The notes under the pieces were generated by a model that did not search any database, was not told the origin of the DNA, and worked only from the letters and a program-made list of their open reading frames with translations. 64,000 nucleotides of DNA from Pseudomonas fluvialis (GTDB lineage: Bacteria; Pseudomonadota; Gammaproteobacteria; Pseudomonadales; Pseudomonadaceae). The stretch spans positions 1 through 64,000 of the forward strand of contig NZ_NMQV01000005.1 of NCBI RefSeq assembly GCF_002234375.1. Direction: 5' to 3'. Positions 56,524 to 64,000 of the stretch are shown here, piece after piece. The translations under genes were made by a program, and so were the position numbers. Position 1 is the stretch's first letter, and each line of letters starts with the position of its first letter.

Positions 56524-57359
56524 GCGAAGATCGATCGAGCAGCGGGCAAAGGTCCTGGCTGGAGAAAATCACCCAGGCGTTTGCCCATGAGCCGCGCAGC
56601 CGTGAAGAGCTGCTGGAACTGCTCCGTGAAGCGCAACGCAACAAACTGATCGACAGCGAAGCCCTGTCGATCGTCGAAGGTGCCATCCAGGTCGCCGACC
56701 TGCAGGTTCGCGACATCATGGTGCCGCGTTCGCAAATGGTCAGCATCAAGGCCTGCCAGAGCCCGCGCGAGTTTCTCCCGGCGATTCTCGACGCCGCCCA
56801 CTCGCGCTACCCGGTGATCGGCGAAAGTCAGGACGAGGTACTCGGCATCCTGCTCGCCAAAGACCTGCTGCCGCTGGTGCTGCAAGCCCCCGACCAACCG
56901 TTCAATCTGCGCGAACTGCTGCGCCCGGCCACCTTCGTCCCCGAGTCCAAGCGCCTCAACGTGCTGCTGCGTGAGTTCCGCGCCAACCGCAACCACATGG
57001 CCGTGGTCATCGACGAATACGGCGGCGTGGCCGGCCTGGTGACCATCGAGGACGTGCTCGAGCAAATCGTCGGGGAAATCGAGGATGAGCACGACGTCGA
57101 GGAAGACAGCTTCATCAAGCCACTGCCCAGCGGCGACTTCATCGTCAAGGCACTGACCCCGGTGGAGCAGTTCAACGAGTATTTCCACAGCCAGTTCTCC
57201 ACCGAAGACTTCGATACCCTCGGCGGACTGGTGATGAACAGCTTTGGCCACCTGCCCAAGCGCAACGAAACCACCGAGATCGGCGAGTTCCGCATTCGCG
57301 TGCTGAATGCCGACAGCCGGCGTATCCACCTGTTGCGCGTCACCGCGCTGGACAAGTGA
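56520..57359 (+). CDS. corC: CorC/YbeX-type CBS-domain protein
   Basis: A 279-aa cytoplasmic protein. Two CBS domains (about 65-190, including [11 protein letters not shown] and [29 protein letters not shown]) and a C-terminal CorC_HlyC domain. Named for association with CorA magnesium/cobalt efflux; more recent data link YbeX to ribosome metabolism. Coupled to ybeY by ATGA. Confidence 0.95.
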   Translation: MSEDRSSSGQRSWLEKITQAFAHEPRSREELLELLREAQRNKLIDSEALSIVEGAIQVADLQVRDIMVPRSQMVSIKACQSPREFLPAILDAAHSRYPVIGESQDEVLGILLAKDLLPLVLQAPDQPFNLRELLRPATFVPESKRLNVLLREFRANRNHMAVVIDEYGGVAGLVTIEDVLEQIVGEIEDEHDVEEDSFIKPLPSGDFIVKALTPVEQFNEYFHSQFSTEDFDTLGGLVMNSFGHLPKRNETTEIGEFRIRVLNADSRRIHLLRVTALDK

Positions 57360-57396
57360 TACAGCGCGCGGCGCGCGTGGCATGACAAGGATTCCC

Positions 57397-58917
57397 ATGC
57401 ACTGGATTACCCGCGCCGGCTGGCCCGGCCACCTGATCGCCCTGGGCGCCGGCGCGCTGACCCCGCTGGCCCTGGCGCCCTTTGCCATCTGGCCCCTGGC
57501 GCTGCTGAGCATTGCCCTGTTCTATCTGGGCTTGCGCGAACTGACGCCACGCCAGGCGGCACTGCGTGGCTGGTGCTACGGCGTGGCTCTGTACCTAGCT
57601 GGCAGCGGCTGGATCTACGTGAGTATCCATGACTACGGGGCGGCTTCACCACTGCTGGCCGGCGGCCTGACCCTGGCGTTCTGTGCGGCCGTGGCGCTGT
57701 TCTTCGCCCTGCCCGCCTGGTTGTGGGCACGCTACCTGCGCCGCCCGCGACCAGGCGTGGCTGAAGCGCTGGCCTTTGCCGCGCTGTGGCTGGCTCAAGA
57801 GGCTTTCCGCGGCTGGTTCCTCACCGGCTTCCCCTGGCTCTACGCCGGCTACAGCCAGCTGGATGGCCCGCTGCGCGGCCTGGCGCCGCTCGGCGGGGTG
57901 TGGCTGCTGTCATTCGTCCTGGCGCTGACGGCCGCCCTGTTGTGCAACCTGCTGCAACTGCGTCGCCAGCACCTGGCGTTGGCCAGCGGCCTGAGTCTGT
58001 TGCTCGGCCCCTGGTTGCTCGCCCAGGCGCTCAACGAGCATGCCTGGACCCATGCCAAGGGCGAGCCGCTGCGCGTAGCGGCCATTCAGGGCAATGTCGA
58101 GCAGAACCTCAAGTGGGACCCGGACGCCCTGGAGGCGCAACTGGCCCTGTACCGCGACATGACTTTGGCCAGCCCCCCGGCCGAGCTGATTGTCTGGCCG
58201 GAAACCGCCGTACCGGTACTCAAGGAATACGCCGAAGGCTACCTGGCGGTGATGGCGCGTATCGCCAGCGACCGCCAGGCAGCGCTGATCACCGGCGTGC
58301 CGCTGCGCCAGGTCAACGCGGCGGGCGAACGGCGCTTCTACAACGCCATCACCGTGCTGGGCGAAGGCCAGGGCACCTACCTCAAGCAGAAGCTGGTGCC
58401 GTTCGGTGAATACGTACCCCTGCAGGACCTGCTGCGCGGGCTGATTGCCTTCTTCGATCTGCCGATGTCCGACTTCGCCCGCGGCCCGGCACAGCAGCCG
58501 CTGCTGCAGGCCAAGGGGCTGCGCCTTGCCAGCTACATCTGTTACGAAGCGGTCTATCCGGAATTTGCCGCCGAACTGGCGCGTGACAGCGACCTGCTGC
58601 TGACGATCAGCAACGACACCTGGTTCGGCCGCTCCATCGGCCCCGTGCAGCACCTGCAGATGGCCCAGATGCGCGCTCTGGAAGCCGGCCGCTGGATGAT
58701 CCGCGCCACCAACAACGGGATCAGCGTGCTGATTGATCCGCAGGGGCGCATCCAGTCGCGCATTCCGCCGTTCGAGGCGGCCATCCTCTATGGGGAAGTG
58801 CAGGCCATGCAGGGCCACACCCCCTACCTGCGTTTCGGCAGCCTGCCACTGGCTATAGTGGCCGCGCTGATTGTGCTTGCCACGCTGCTGGCCAATCGCC
58901 TGGGCAAGACCCTTTAG
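57397..58917 (+). CDS. lnt: Apolipoprotein N-acyltransferase
   Basis: A 506-aa inner-membrane enzyme that N-acylates lipoproteins. About six N-terminal helices, then a nitrilase domain with the catalytic Glu in VWPETAVPV, Lys in YLKQKLVPFGEYVP, and Cys in SYICYEAVYPE. Start at the ATG at 57397 (MHWITRAGWPGHL) with AAGGA upstream; the ATG at 57382 is a possible alternative. Ends 7 bases from the convergent nrdG. Confidence 0.97.
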   Translation: MHWITRAGWPGHLIALGAGALTPLALAPFAIWPLALLSIALFYLGLRELTPRQAALRGWCYGVALYLAGSGWIYVSIHDYGAASPLLAGGLTLAFCAAVALFFALPAWLWARYLRRPRPGVAEALAFAALWLAQEAFRGWFLTGFPWLYAGYSQLDGPLRGLAPLGGVWLLSFVLALTAALLCNLLQLRRQHLALASGLSLLLGPWLLAQALNEHAWTHAKGEPLRVAAIQGNVEQNLKWDPDALEAQLALYRDMTLASPPAELIVWPETAVPVLKEYAEGYLAVMARIASDRQAALITGVPLRQVNAAGERRFYNAITVLGEGQGTYLKQKLVPFGEYVPLQDLLRGLIAFFDLPMSDFARGPAQQPLLQAKGLRLASYICYEAVYPEFAAELARDSDLLLTISNDTWFGRSIGPVQHLQMAQMRALEAGRWMIRATNNGISVLIDPQGRIQSRIPPFEAAILYGEVQAMQGHTPYLRFGSLPLAIVAALIVLATLLANRLGKTL

Positions 58918-58924
58918 CGCGGCA

Positions 58925-59665
58925 TCATTCACGCAGCACGAAGCGCGGAAACAGCGCCTGCAGCTCCTGCCAGAGTTCATCCAGCGGGCCGGGCGCGCGG
59001 CTGGCGGGCAGTTGCCGGTCAAGCAGCTGCCCGGCGCGCGCCAGTTGCACCACGTAATCCTGCACGCCCGCCTGATGCAGCTGACGGGCCAGCGCCAGCA
59101 ACTGCGCAGGGCTGGTCAACTGCCAATGCACGGTGGTGCGGCATTCATGGGCCACGCCGCTGCGTAGCAGCAATGCCAGGCTCTGCCAATTGGCCTGCCC
59201 ACTGCCGGCGACCAGGGTGATCTGCTCGCTGTGCGCGGCCTGCGCCTTGACATCGAAGCCCACCCAGTCGCACAGCGGCAATACCTCGGCCAGCGCCGCT
59301 GGCTTGATGCCGGCGCTGTGCAGGCCCACCTTGAAACCCAGTTCGCGCACTTCGCCCATGGCCGCGGCCAGCCCTGGCTGCAGGGTGGCTTCGCCACCAC
59401 TGAACACCACGGCCTGCAGCAAACCCTGACGACGTCGCAGGAACTGGCGTACCTGTTGCCAGTCCAGCTCGCTGTCACTGCGCGGGGCAATCAGTTCGGG
59501 GTTATGGCAATAGCGGCAACGCCAGGCACAGCCCTGGCAGAACAGCACGCAGGCCAGGTGGTCGGGATAGTCCAGCGTGGTCATCGCCTGCAAGCCACCG
59601 ATCCGCAGGCTGCAGGCCCGCTGCGCACGCGGCAGCGTGGCCGAGGGAGAAGCGCTCATCGACAT
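58925..59665 (-). CDS. nrdG: Anaerobic RNR-activating protein (NrdG)
   Basis: A 246-aa radical SAM activase that installs the glycyl radical on class III ribonucleotide reductase. The cluster motif is CAWRCRYC (Cys46, Cys50, Cys53 in this start), and the SAM-binding FSGGEATLQP follows. It is longer than E. coli NrdG (154 aa), like the Pseudomonas type. The start may be 59665 or 59659 (SD AAGGA fits the latter better). The third gene in the run with nrdD and the glycyl-motif gene. Confidence 0.93.
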   Translation of the reverse strand: MSMSASPSATLPRAQRACSLRIGGLQAMTTLDYPDHLACVLFCQGCAWRCRYCHNPELIAPRSDSELDWQQVRQFLRRRQGLLQAVVFSGGEATLQPGLAAAMGEVRELGFKVGLHSAGIKPAALAEVLPLCDWVGFDVKAQAAHSEQITLVAGSGQANWQSLALLLRSGVAHECRTTVHWQLTSPAQLLALARQLHQAGVQDYVVQLARAGQLLDRQLPASRAPGPLDELWQELQALFPRFVLRE

Positions 59666-59730
59666 TCATCCTTGCACACAGGGCAACGCCCCAGCCGCCA
59701 CAGGCGGGCCGGGGCGTCAGGTCATCGCGG

Positions 59731-59880
59731 TTACTTGGGCTCGCAGAAGTGCTGGCGCTCGCGGTGCTCGGACTGCTTGCCGGGATTGAAGGCGGCCACC
59801 GGACGGTGATAGCCCATCACGCGGGTCCAGACCTCGCAACGCTGACGTTGGCTTTCCGGCAATTGGATGGATGCAGACAT
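59731..59880 (-). CDS. Small protein carrying the NrdD glycyl-radical motif (49 aa)
   Basis: A 49-aa protein, with AAGGAG seven bases before its ATG. The sequence after residue 14, CEVWTRVMGYHRPVAAFN then GKQSEHRER, corresponds to the C-terminal end of anaerobic RNR, where RVCGY carries the radical Gly (Gly681 in E. coli); Gly23 here is the equivalent. The large NrdD gene upstream ends before this motif. The product would therefore supply the radical glycine in trans. It is separated from nrdD by 34 bases and is out of frame with it, so neither simple fusion nor read-through applies. Confidence 0.88.
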   Translation of the reverse strand: MSASIQLPESQRQRCEVWTRVMGYHRPVAAFNPGKQSEHRERQHFCEPK

Positions 59881-59914
59881 GGTGTAGCTCCTTGTGGTTT
59901 GCGGGGGTTGAAGA

Positions 59915-61930
59915 TCAGGCGCAGCTGCTGCAACGCGCCTGCTGCTTGAGCAGCAGGGCTTCGTCGCACTTCGGACAGAACTCATGCTCGCCGGCCAGAT
60001 AACCGTGTACCGGGCAGATGGAGAAGGTCGGCGTAATGGTCAGGTACGGCAGGCGGAAGCGACTCAGCGCGGTGCGCACCAGCTGCTTGCAGGCCTCGGC
60101 CGAGGAAATCCGCTCGGCCATGTACAGGTGCAACACAGTGCCGCCGGTGTATTTGCATTGCAGCTCATCCTGCAGCTGCAGAGCCTCGAAGGGATCGTCG
60201 GTGAAGCCCACGGGCAGTTGCGAGGAGTTGGTGTAGTAAGGCGCCTCGGCACTGCCAGCCTGGAGAATCTGCGGGTAGCGCTGACGGTCTTCCTTGGCAA
60301 AGCGATAGGTGGTGCCTTCCGCCGGCGTGGCTTCGAGGTTGTACAGGTGCCCACTGTCCTCCTGAAACTGCACCAGGCGCGCACGCACGTGGTCGAGCAG
60401 GCGCAAGGCCATGTGCCGGCCGGCCTCGCTGTGCATGCCTTCACGATCCGCGGTGAAGTTGCGCACCATCTCGTGCAGGCCGTTCACGCCGATGGTGGAG
60501 AAGTGATTGCGTAGCGTGCCCAGGTAGCGCTTGGTGTAGGGATACAGGCCATTGTCCATGTGCTGCTGGATGACCTTGCGCTTGACCTCCAGGCTCTCGT
60601 AGGCCAGTTCCAGCAACAAGTCGAGCTGTTGATACAGGCCTACCTCGTCGCCGCGGAACAGATAGCCCAGGCGCGCGCAGTTGATCGTCACCACGCCCAG
60701 CGAGCCGGTCTGCTCCGCCGAGCCGAACAGGCCACCACCACGCTTGAGCAGCTCGCGTACGTCCAGTTGCAGGCGGCAGCACATCGAGCGCACCTGGTTG
60801 GGTTGCATATCCGAGTTGAGGAAGTTCTGGAAGTACGGCAGGCCATAGCGCGCGGTCATGTCGAACAACCGCGTCGCATTGTCGCTGTCCCAGGGAAAAT
60901 CATGGGTGATGTTGTAGGTCGGGATGGGGAAGGTAAACACTCGGCCCAGGCCATCGCCAGCCATCATCACATCGATGTAGGCACGGTTGATCAGCGCCAT
61001 CTCGGCCTGCAGCTCGCCATAGGCAAAGGGCATTTCCTCGCCGCCAATGTAGGGAATCTGCTCACGCAGGTCCTGCGGACACACCCAGTCGAACGTCAGG
61101 TTGGTAAAGGGCGTCTGGGTCCCCCAGCGCGACGGCACGTTGAGGTTGTAGATGAACTCCTGGATGGCCTGGCGCACCTCGGGGTAGCGCAACTGGTCCT
61201 TGCGTACGAAAGGTGCCAGGTAGGTATCGAAGGAACTGAACGCCTGGGCGCCCGCCCACTCGTTCTGCAAGGTACCGAGGAAATTGACCATCTGCCCCAG
61301 GGCGCTGCTCAGGTGCCTGGGCGGACCGGCCTCGATACGTCCGCTGATACCATTGAAGCCTTCGTTGAGCAGCGTGCGCAACGACCAGCCGGCGCAATAG
61401 CCGGCCAGCATGTCGAGGTCATGGATGTGCAGGTCGCCTTCACGGTGCGCGGCACCAATCGCCGGGCTGTACACCTCGTCGAGCCAGTAGTTGGCGGTGA
61501 CCTTGCCGGCGACGTTGAGGATCAGCCCACCCAGCGAATAGCCCTGGTTGGCATTGGCGCGCACGCGCCAATCCTTGCGCGACAGGTATTCGTTCATCGA
61601 TGCCGCGACATCCACCAGTGCCTTGCGATCACGACGGCGCCGACCATGTTGTTCGCGGTAGACGATGTAGGCGCGTGCCGTGGCGTAATAGCCCGCCTCC
61701 ATCAGCACGCGCTCGACCACGTCCTGCACCTGCTCAACCTCCAACTCGTCCGCCGGCAGGCGCAGCAACACGGCCTGGCACAGGGCCTCACCCTGTTCAG
61801 CAGGGTACTCGCCGGTAGCTCGCCCGGCAGCCACCAGCGCCCGAGTGATCTTTTCCGCGGCAAACGGCACCTGACTGCCATCGCGCTTGCGCAGAGTTCC
61901 GTTCCGTGCCGCCTGCCCCGGGATGATCAT
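59915..61930 (-). CDS. nrdD: Anaerobic ribonucleoside-triphosphate reductase, catalytic subunit
   Basis: A 671-aa class III RNR subunit for dNTP synthesis without oxygen. ATP-cone domain (about 10-100: LRKRDGSQVPFAAEKI), large catalytic barrel with the thiyl Cys region SMCCRLQLD, and a C-terminal zinc site (CPVHGY, CPKC, CSSC). The RVxGY glycyl-radical motif expected at the C terminus is absent and lies instead in the 49-aa gene downstream. ATG at 61930 with AGGAGG six bases upstream. Upstream are two NrdR-box candidates and an Anr-type site. Confidence 0.95.
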   Translation of the reverse strand: MIIPGQAARNGTLRKRDGSQVPFAAEKITRALVAAGRATGEYPAEQGEALCQAVLLRLPADELEVEQVQDVVERVLMEAGYYATARAYIVYREQHGRRRRDRKALVDVAASMNEYLSRKDWRVRANANQGYSLGGLILNVAGKVTANYWLDEVYSPAIGAAHREGDLHIHDLDMLAGYCAGWSLRTLLNEGFNGISGRIEAGPPRHLSSALGQMVNFLGTLQNEWAGAQAFSSFDTYLAPFVRKDQLRYPEVRQAIQEFIYNLNVPSRWGTQTPFTNLTFDWVCPQDLREQIPYIGGEEMPFAYGELQAEMALINRAYIDVMMAGDGLGRVFTFPIPTYNITHDFPWDSDNATRLFDMTARYGLPYFQNFLNSDMQPNQVRSMCCRLQLDVRELLKRGGGLFGSAEQTGSLGVVTINCARLGYLFRGDEVGLYQQLDLLLELAYESLEVKRKVIQQHMDNGLYPYTKRYLGTLRNHFSTIGVNGLHEMVRNFTADREGMHSEAGRHMALRLLDHVRARLVQFQEDSGHLYNLEATPAEGTTYRFAKEDRQRYPQILQAGSAEAPYYTNSSQLPVGFTDDPFEALQLQDELQCKYTGGTVLHLYMAERISSAEACKQLVRTALSRFRLPYLTITPTFSICPVHGYLAGEHEFCPKCDEALLLKQQARCSSCA

Positions 61931-61944
61931 ACAAAGCCTCCTGA

Positions 61945-61960
61945 ACACAACATGATGTTT
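61945..61960 (-). promoter_or_regulatory. NrdR box candidate, proximal
   Basis: ACACAACATGATGTTT, an imperfect palindrome like the NrdR consensus ACACwATATnTwGTGT, 15 bases upstream of the nrdD ATG. The centre is 32 bases from the distal box, the three-turn spacing seen for paired NrdR sites. Confidence 0.75.
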
Positions 61961-61976
61961 GTTTATCACCAGATAA

Positions 61977-61992
61977 ACACAAGATGCTGTGT
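61977..61992 (-). promoter_or_regulatory. NrdR box candidate, distal
   Basis: ACACAAGATGCTGTGT keeps both conserved ends (ACAC...GTGT) of the NrdR consensus. With the proximal box it forms a tandem pair overlapping the likely promoter of nrdD. Confidence 0.8.
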
Positions 61993-62019
61993 ACTCTAGG
62001 CGTAAATCCCTGAAAAAAA

Positions 62020-62033
62020 TTGACCAGCGTCAA
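62020..62033 (-). promoter_or_regulatory. Anr/Fnr-type site upstream of nrdD
   Basis: TTGACCAGCGTCAA, a perfect TTGAC-N4-GTCAA dyad close to the Anr consensus TTGAT-N4-ATCAA, about 90 bases before nrdD. Anaerobic activation of a class III RNR is expected. The sequence from 62034 to 62253 has no other feature I can name. Confidence 0.75.
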
Positions 62034-62253
62034 GCCGTGCCACACAGCTCCCGCGCTGCCAGTCGCCGAGTCGGCGGCAAACCCGCGGCAGTCGCGGCTG
62101 CGCCCCTGAAGGGCGCCACGCAAAAAAAAGCCAACCTGTGCGCGGCAGCACAATTTTTGGGAGCGCACAAAAAAAACGCCACACACCGGGTTGGAAACGG
62201 CGCGTGGCGCGATGGCCTGAAAGGCCAGGCCAATGGGAGGTAAACGGGGCGCT

Positions 62254-63246
62254 TCAGCCGCCGCTGGCGTTCATGAAGCGCAGGATCTGAACATCACCGT
62301 TGCTGCTGAACTCGTGGCGCAGCGGCTTGCGGTTGAGCCCGGCGCGGATAGCGTCGAGCAGGGGTTGGTCAGTTTCCGGGTAACGACGCAGCAAGGCACG
62401 CAGATCAATGGAGTTCTCATGCCCCAGGCACAACAGCAACCGCCCCTCCACCGTCAACCGCACCCGATTGCAGGTGCTGCAGAAATTGTGGCTGTGCGGC
62501 GAAATAAAGCCGATGCGACTGTCCGGGAACTCCTTGAGGCGTACATAGCGGGCCGGCCCGCCACTCTGCTCGGGGCTGTCGAGCAGTGTGTAACGCGCGC
62601 CGATAAGCGCACGTACCTGGTCGCTGGAACAGAAGCTTTCACCGCGTGAGCGGCCCACCTCGCCCAGCGGCATTTCTTCGATGAAGCTGATGTCCAGGCC
62701 GCGACTGACCGCATAGTCGACCAGGTCGACCACCTCGTCGGCATTGCGCCCCTGCATCACCACGGTATTCAGCTTGATGCGCGCAAAACCGGCCTGGCGC
62801 GCTGCCTCGATGCCGGCCAACACCTGTGACAACTCGCCGGTACGGGTAATCGCGCGGAACTTGTCATCCTGCAGGCTATCCAGGCTGATGTTCATCCGGC
62901 GTACCCCGGCATCGGCCAGCGGCCGGGCCAGCTTGCCCAGTTGCGAGCCATTGCTGGTCATCACCAGCTCACGCAGCCCGGGTAGCGCAGCAATCTTTTC
63001 ACACAGCCCGACGATGCCCTGGCGTACCAGTGGCTCGCCGCCGGTCAGGCGAATCTTCTTCACGCCGTTGCGCACGAACAGTGCCGCCAGGCGATACAGC
63101 TCTTCCAAGCCAAGCACCTGTTGGCGCGGCAGAAAGGTCATGTCCTCGGCCATGCAATACACACAGCGGAAATCGCAACGGTCGGTCACCGACATACGCA
63201 GGTAGTCGATGCTGCGGCCAAAGCCATCCTGCAATTGCGTGGTCAT
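62254..63246 (-). CDS. moaA: GTP 3',8-cyclase MoaA (molybdenum cofactor)
   Basis: A 330-aa radical SAM enzyme that, with MoaC, converts GTP to cyclic pyranopterin. N-terminal cluster motif CDFRCVYCM (near 24-32), SAM-binding [10 protein letters not shown]-terminal cluster Cys in [13 protein letters not shown] and LLCLG; the terminal Gly-Gly needed for activity is present (MNASGG). It follows ppiC after 55 bases. In P. aeruginosa moaA1 lies at the end of the nar operon in the same way. Confidence 0.97.
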   Translation of the reverse strand: MTTQLQDGFGRSIDYLRMSVTDRCDFRCVYCMAEDMTFLPRQQVLGLEELYRLAALFVRNGVKKIRLTGGEPLVRQGIVGLCEKIAALPGLRELVMTSNGSQLGKLARPLADAGVRRMNISLDSLQDDKFRAITRTGELSQVLAGIEAARQAGFARIKLNTVVMQGRNADEVVDLVDYAVSRGLDISFIEEMPLGEVGRSRGESFCSSDQVRALIGARYTLLDSPEQSGGPARYVRLKEFPDSRIGFISPHSHNFCSTCNRVRLTVEGRLLLCLGHENSIDLRALLRRYPETDQPLLDAIRAGLNRKPLRHEFSSNGDVQILRFMNASGG

Positions 63247-63301
63247 ACCGGCTCCCTATTCGCCGAAGCGCGCCACACACCATGGCACGCGCTCCAGTGT
63301 C

Positions 63302-64000
63302 TTATTGCACCAACGGCGACTCGGCGCCGTCGAGAATGATGCCCTGGATATCCGCTTCGCCCACCAGCCCCTTGAGGTACTGGGCCACCGCCACCTGCCA
63401 GACACGCTGGTTGAGCTCGGCACGGATGCTGCCCTCCACCGCCTCGTAGGGCAACAGCTGGCCTTCGATACGCTGGTCGACCCATACCACATGGAAGCCG
63501 TAGCGGCTTTCCAGCGGCTGGCTGGCCAGTCCCAGCGGCAGGCGGAACAACTGCCGCTCGAACTCGGGGACCGTCTGCCCCTTGCTGATCTGCCCGAGGG
63601 CGCCGCCCTGCGCCTTGGACGGGCAGGCCGAGTGGGCCATGGCCAAGGCAGCAAAATCTGCGCCAGGCTGCTGTAACTGACTGACCAGTTGTTCGGCCTG
63701 GGCGCGCATCGCATCGCGCTCGTCGGCATCATCCGCCGGACAGGCCAGCAGGATATGCCGCGCCGCCAGCAGCGGAGCACTGGCATAACGCTGCCGGTTG
63801 CGCTCGAAAAACTGTTGGCAGGCCGCCTCATCGGCCACCGGCAGCGGCACTTCGCACTCAATCAGGGCACGAATGGCCGCTTCTTCGGCCGGCTCGCCGG
63901 CGTGTGGCGTGACCTGCAGGCCAAGCGCCTGGATACGCTGCTGCAACAGTTCGCGAATAACCAGCGCCTGGCAGGCCAGGAACACTGCTTCCTGGCGATT
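63302..64000 (-). CDS. PpiC-type peptidyl-prolyl isomerase, partial (N terminus beyond window)
   Basis: 233 codons are visible and the frame stays open to base 64000, so the N terminus lies outside. The parvulin domain is at about the middle of the visible part: AARHILLACPADDADERDAMRAQA ... CPSKAQGGALGQISKGQTVPEFERQLFRLPLG. No signal peptide can be judged. A parvulin-type isomerase of this kind stands between narI and moaA in P. aeruginosa, so a nitrate reductase operon is expected to the right. Confidence 0.87.
   Translation of the reverse strand, partial: NRQEAVFLACQALVIRELLQQRIQALGLQVTPHAGEPAEEAAIRALIECEVPLPVADEAACQQFFERNRQRYASAPLLAARHILLACPADDADERDAMRAQAEQLVSQLQQPGADFAALAMAHSACPSKAQGGALGQISKGQTVPEFERQLFRLPLGLASQPLESRYGFHVVWVDQRIEGQLLPYEAVEGSIRAELNQRVWQVAVAQYLKGLVGEADIQGIILDGAESPLVQ

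Overview
The window reads as chromosomal core from a high-GC member of the Pseudomonadaceae, a Pseudomonas or close relative. The assignment rests on gene content, protein similarity recalled from memory, and blocks of gene order that match P. aeruginosa: rsxCDGE-nth; argG-motY-pyrC-rnt-bfd-bfrB with grxD, argF and its neighbouring ABC ATPase; mazG-relA-rlmD-cysM-(pirRS-like)-gacS-ldhA-dinB; DUF1820-miaB-phoH-ybeY-corC-lnt; and a ppiC-moaA pair of the kind that follows narGHJI. No phage, insertion sequence, CRISPR array or integron was found. Coding density is very high and codon use looks uniform.

Layout. 1-4000: the end of the Rnf/Rsx electron-transfer complex, endonuclease III and a small acidic protein. 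4-9 kb: arginine and pyrimidine synthesis (argG, pyrC), the motor protein MotY, RNase T, and the iron-storage pair bfd/bfrB with a Fur-box candidate. 9-18 kb: a SulP transporter, grxD, mogA, a cytoplasmic-type molybdopterin oxidoreductase paired with an exported CxxCH protein, argF, an orphan ABC ATPase and a membrane diguanylate cyclase. 18-23 kb: glpK and glpD flanking an isoprenylcysteine-methyltransferase-like gene and ybaK. 22-31 kb: stringent response and housekeeping genes (mazG, relA, rlmD, cysM) and a PirRS-like two-component system. 30-36.5 kb: gacS, ldhA, two small proteins and dinB. 36.6-37 kb: two identical initiator tRNA-fMet genes, each with its own promoter and terminator.

37-45.6 kb is the most variable part. 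It holds cytochrome b561, rimO, a pseudouridine-synthase-like protein that has lost its catalytic Asp, a stand-alone trpB without trpA, a MepA-like endopeptidase, and a LysR gene divergent from a MOSC / 80-aa orphan / aminotransferase operon. 45.6-49 kb is a complete ftrABCD-type ferrous iron uptake operon behind a Fur-box candidate. 49-53.5 kb has amn, trkH, a YeiH-type transporter and DUF1820. 53.6-58.9 kb is the miaB-phoH-ybeY-corC-lnt operon. 58.9-62 kb is an anaerobic (class III) ribonucleotide reductase locus in which the glycyl-radical motif sits in a separate 49-aa gene; upstream are paired NrdR-box candidates and an Anr/Fnr-type palindrome. 62.2-64 kb is moaA and a truncated ppiC, which suggests a nitrate reductase operon beyond the right edge.

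Themes: anaerobic or low-oxygen growth (class III RNR, Moco genes, probable nar operon), iron homeostasis (bfd/bfrB, ftrABCD, PirRS-like), and global regulation (GacS, RelA, c-di-GMP). Start codons were chosen from Shine-Dalgarno placement and remembered family lengths. No database search was possible, so names rest on motif and family recognition.
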